From: Eopsaltria australis
Taxonomy: Eukaryota; Chordata; Aves; Passeriformes; Petroicidae
Assembly (NCBI GenBank): GCA_034509425.1
Contig: JAVTVJ010001386.1
Coordinates: 1 to 64,000, forward strand
Direction: 5' to 3'
DNA length: 64,000 nt
Under the pieces are notes generated by a model. The model was not told where the DNA came from. It searched no databases and saw only the letters and a list, made by a program, of their open reading frames with translations. Below are positions 61,251 to 64,000 of the stretch, one piece after another (positions within the stretch are counted from its first letter, which is position 1; each line of letters begins with the position of its first letter). A program made the position numbers and the translations under genes.

Positions 61251-61876
61251 TGTTGGGGAAGATGAAATAGGAAAGCCTTATAAATATGATTACCTAGCAA
61301 AAGATGCTGAGAATGTAGAAACTGTAAGCAAGATTGAAATGAAGACAAGCTTTGAGATACCAAACCCCAGTTATTGAACAACTGGAAAACAATGGCATGG
61401 CTGCCTGCAGGTAATCCCCCCTTTGATTAAACAATACCCTCTGCTTGCAGACAGGTCCAAGGGTCAAAGCAGACCCTACCAACTTGGCAGAGGGTCCAAA
61501 AAGCAGCTTTTAGGGTTTAAAATATAACACTGTATGGTAATGCAACAGTTCTCATAGGCTGTATGCAAATGTTATAAGATTTGTAGTTTGTTCTAGATTG
61601 GTTAATGAAAATTAGAATATTCAACACAGAAGATGATTTATTGTATTGTAAGCGACAAGCTCGCTCTCTTAGACCTTCGCTCTCAACTCTCTTAGATCCT
61701 TGCTCTTAGCTCTTCTCTCCTCTCTTGCCTCTCTGACCTGCTCCGGGCTGCGTCTGGCAGCTCTCAGCAGGTCTCTTACACTAACGTTCTTTCACAATAA
61801 ACTTCATGCTCTACAACCCAACTACAGAGATCTCTCGTCTGTCCCGGCCGTCTGAAACCGACCTGCAAATTCCACA
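61251..61876 (+). mobile_element. solo LTR, ERVK-like (626 bp)
   Basis: The LTR runs from TGTTGGGGAAGATG to AAATTCCACA and is flanked by TCCTGT on both sides, a perfect 6-bp duplication indicating class II-type integration. AATAAA is at 61796-61801, followed by a U5-like tract (about 61830-61876) with several CpGs. A CT-rich stretch with repeated CTCTTAGAYC-like motifs lies just before it (about 61665-61735). It is a different family from the LTRs at 22853, 24022 and 30379. Confidence 0.92.
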
Positions 61877-61882
61877 TCCTGT
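61877..61882. repeat. right target-site duplication TCCTGT
   Basis: Exact copy of 61245-61250. Confidence 0.9.
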
Positions 61883-64000
61883 CTTAGGTAGCCTAACCTC
61901 AGCTTTTCTTTCCTTGTGTCCTGATAAGATTGGGCATTGTGTGAATGCCATGGCAAGCTTTTATGTGACAATGCAGATGCTCAAAATCATGCTGTAGCCC
62001 TACAGCTACAACATGAGGGACATAGAAATCTGTCACCTGCTAGTGCTAATGAAAAGGCTACAACCCTGAAACCTCCATCCATACCTGAAATCTGTTTGTC
62101 CACCTTGTCTTGACTATGTGTGCATATAGGTAAAGATATAGATAGATGATAGAGAGAGATAGATGATATTGAGATAGATACATGCATGTATGCATGTTCC
62201 TGAGTACAAATGGATTTAGAACAATTTTCATCAGGAAGAAAATAATGAAAAGGACTATGTCCTAATTTTCATCCAATAAAACTGTTTCTTTTTGAGCTCC
62301 AAAAAAGTCTTTAATCTTCTCAACTATATATGACAAAACAATGTGAAGAATTCTCATGGGACTGATGCAAATTGGTTGCTCAGTAGTTGAGATCTTCTAA
62401 TAAAAGGCTAATCTTTAAACTCGACCAGAAACTTCCACTTCAAAGGATTATACTTTTTCACTCATGTTTTTTCAAGCAAGGTATGTTTCTTCTAAAAGGA
62501 CACAAAAGTAAAGAAATAAAGAGAGAGGTAATAAAATGCTCCAGTGAAGTTAGTATTTATTCCTCTGTGGTTTGGTGTGATTTGTGCTTAGCAGATACAG
62601 TACCTCAGGGGGCAAAAAACCCCAACAACTACAGTTGACAATTAATGCCTCTCTGGTTCTTAAGATTTTTGTGACTTATCACAACAGACTGCATCATTAC
62701 ACTGCAATGCACACAATTCCTCTGTTAAAAGGGTAGTTTGGAAAGAAAAATTTAAATTCAGCCTATTATCCATCTGTTCCGGGTTTTTTTCATCCAGTGA
62801 CATTCTAATGGAACATATAGAAACTGTTCTGAACAGCAACCACAGCTTGAAGGTCCCTATCCTGGATAAATGACATAATTTCTTCTTCTTCATATCTTTC
62901 CCATTAAATCTTCATTTATTTTCCACAAAGCTTTAGTCAGGGACTCTTAATCCTGCTGGCATTTAGGAGCTAAATGTTACTGGGGTGCAGACTGTATTTG
63001 GGAAAATACACACTTCCTACAAGAAACATAAAATACAGGGAATTTAAGTTATTAGAAGCTATGAGTTTGTTTGATACAAGTCTTAGATATCTGAAATGAC
63101 GGTTAGGTGGCACTTAGGTCCTTTTGTTAACCTACCTGTCTGCTTCTCTGCAGATATGTCAAGACCAAATTGTAACAGACTGGTCTAACCTCCTCACACA
63201 ACAGCCAAACCTATCTTGAAGAAAGATAAAAGGCAGCTGATGTTAAATACTAGGAGTTTTTTAAGGTTCCTTGTAATAGATACTGAGAAAATTGGGGAAG
63301 ATGATTTAGATTAAAATGCTGTTGCCTGCCTACAAAAGCAGTTGGAAAAGAATACTCAGGGTAATTAGCAGTGACTCAGAGTCAAAATGTGAAGGTGTCT
63401 GAGACATGTGACAAGGGCCTCCCCTGGCATGGTGTTAATATTTCCATTGTTGAGAGGAGTGATAGAGAATTCTACATGGCTTACGGTGGCAGAATAGTAG
63501 AGAGAAGGCTCTCAGCCAGACACGAGAAGTAGGACACAGTGATTATGGGGATGATTGTGATTAGATTTATTGCTAATACACTATCTAAATATTGCCAATG
63601 CAGCATGTAAATAACAACTCTGTCATCTATTAAATGGATTATAGTGCACTCAGGTTGTGGTCCCTCCTGTTGACTCATGAGCTTCAGTGAGACCCACTTG
63701 CTTTCTAAACTTCCAGGTGTGGCTCAGTCCACTTAGTCTCAGATTTGGTCAACAGTTCATGTCTAAAGGGTTATAATATAAGCTGGTTCAGCTAGAAACA
63801 TACAGATTCACAGTCTTTGGCCTTGTAGAATTCACAATTAAAAGCAACAAAACATCTGTGTAGCTACTTCAGGCTTTTATCTCCCTGTTTGACTGGATCT
63901 TGGTGCTTTTCATTCATGCATACAACAGGGAGTATTTCCTGTCTTTGGGCTGAACACACCCTGCAGGAGTCCCTGCTAGGGTGTGTGTGGAGGGAGCAGT
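61883..64000. other. unique DNA with a GATA-type microsatellite
   Basis: No gene seen. A GATA/GAGA/CATG-rich microsatellite lies at about 62128-62198. Confidence 0.45.
62128..62198 (+). repeat. imperfect (GATA)n microsatellite
   Basis: Repeated GATA, GATAGA and GAGA units pass into a (CATG/TATG) tail. Confidence 0.8.

Overview
The window looks like a gene-poor stretch of a bird chromosome. The best clues are two 3'-end fragments of CR1, the dominant avian LINE, at 23335-23394 and 52845-53100, and a dense set of avian-type endogenous retrovirus LTRs. I recognise no host protein-coding exon, tRNA, rRNA or CRISPR array. Most of the unique DNA is AT-rich intergenic or intronic sequence. The exact species cannot be read from the sequence; a songbird or other neoavian is a reasonable guess, not a demonstrated one.

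Layout. 1-163: 3' end of a short class II (ERVK-like) LTR. 13918-15055: 5' part of a minus-strand retroviral insertion, with an LTR, a tRNA-Trp primer site, a leader, and a 43-44 bp minisatellite that repeats a splice-donor-like motif. 16500-16812: probable LTR tail. 19721-21604: solo LTR of 1,884 bp with the 5-bp duplication TGTAC. 22853-23219 and 24022-24410: two solo LTRs of one ERVK-like family in opposite orientation, each with a perfect 6-bp duplication. 25814-27454: minus-strand solo LTR of 1,641 bp with AGGAC duplications. 30379-30773 and about 30856-31460: two more solo LTRs. 33469-33804: truncated LTR.

The centrepiece is a two-LTR provirus on the minus strand, 34341-41499, flanked by CAATT on both sides. 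It has a Lys-type primer site, gag, protease, reverse transcriptase, RNase H and integrase. It has no recognisable env or dUTPase. The enzyme sequences and the 5-bp duplication suggest a class III (ERV-L-like) element. Gag, protease and polymerase share one reading frame. A UAG separates gag from protease, and the rest is broken by several stops and one frameshift, so this copy is defective. Its LTRs differ at roughly 30 of about 955 sites by eye, which suggests a moderately young insertion. Another minus-strand solo LTR follows at 41600-42168.

The right half is quieter: a long AT-rich tract (42.2-52.8 kb), an antisense CR1, a strong CpG island at about 54.0-55.6 kb with an inverted CCAAT box beside a CRE-like element (a likely promoter and untranslated first exon of an unseen gene), and solo LTRs at 56511-56941 (-) and 61251-61876 (+). 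Together the recognisable LTR-retrovirus sequence covers roughly a quarter of the window.
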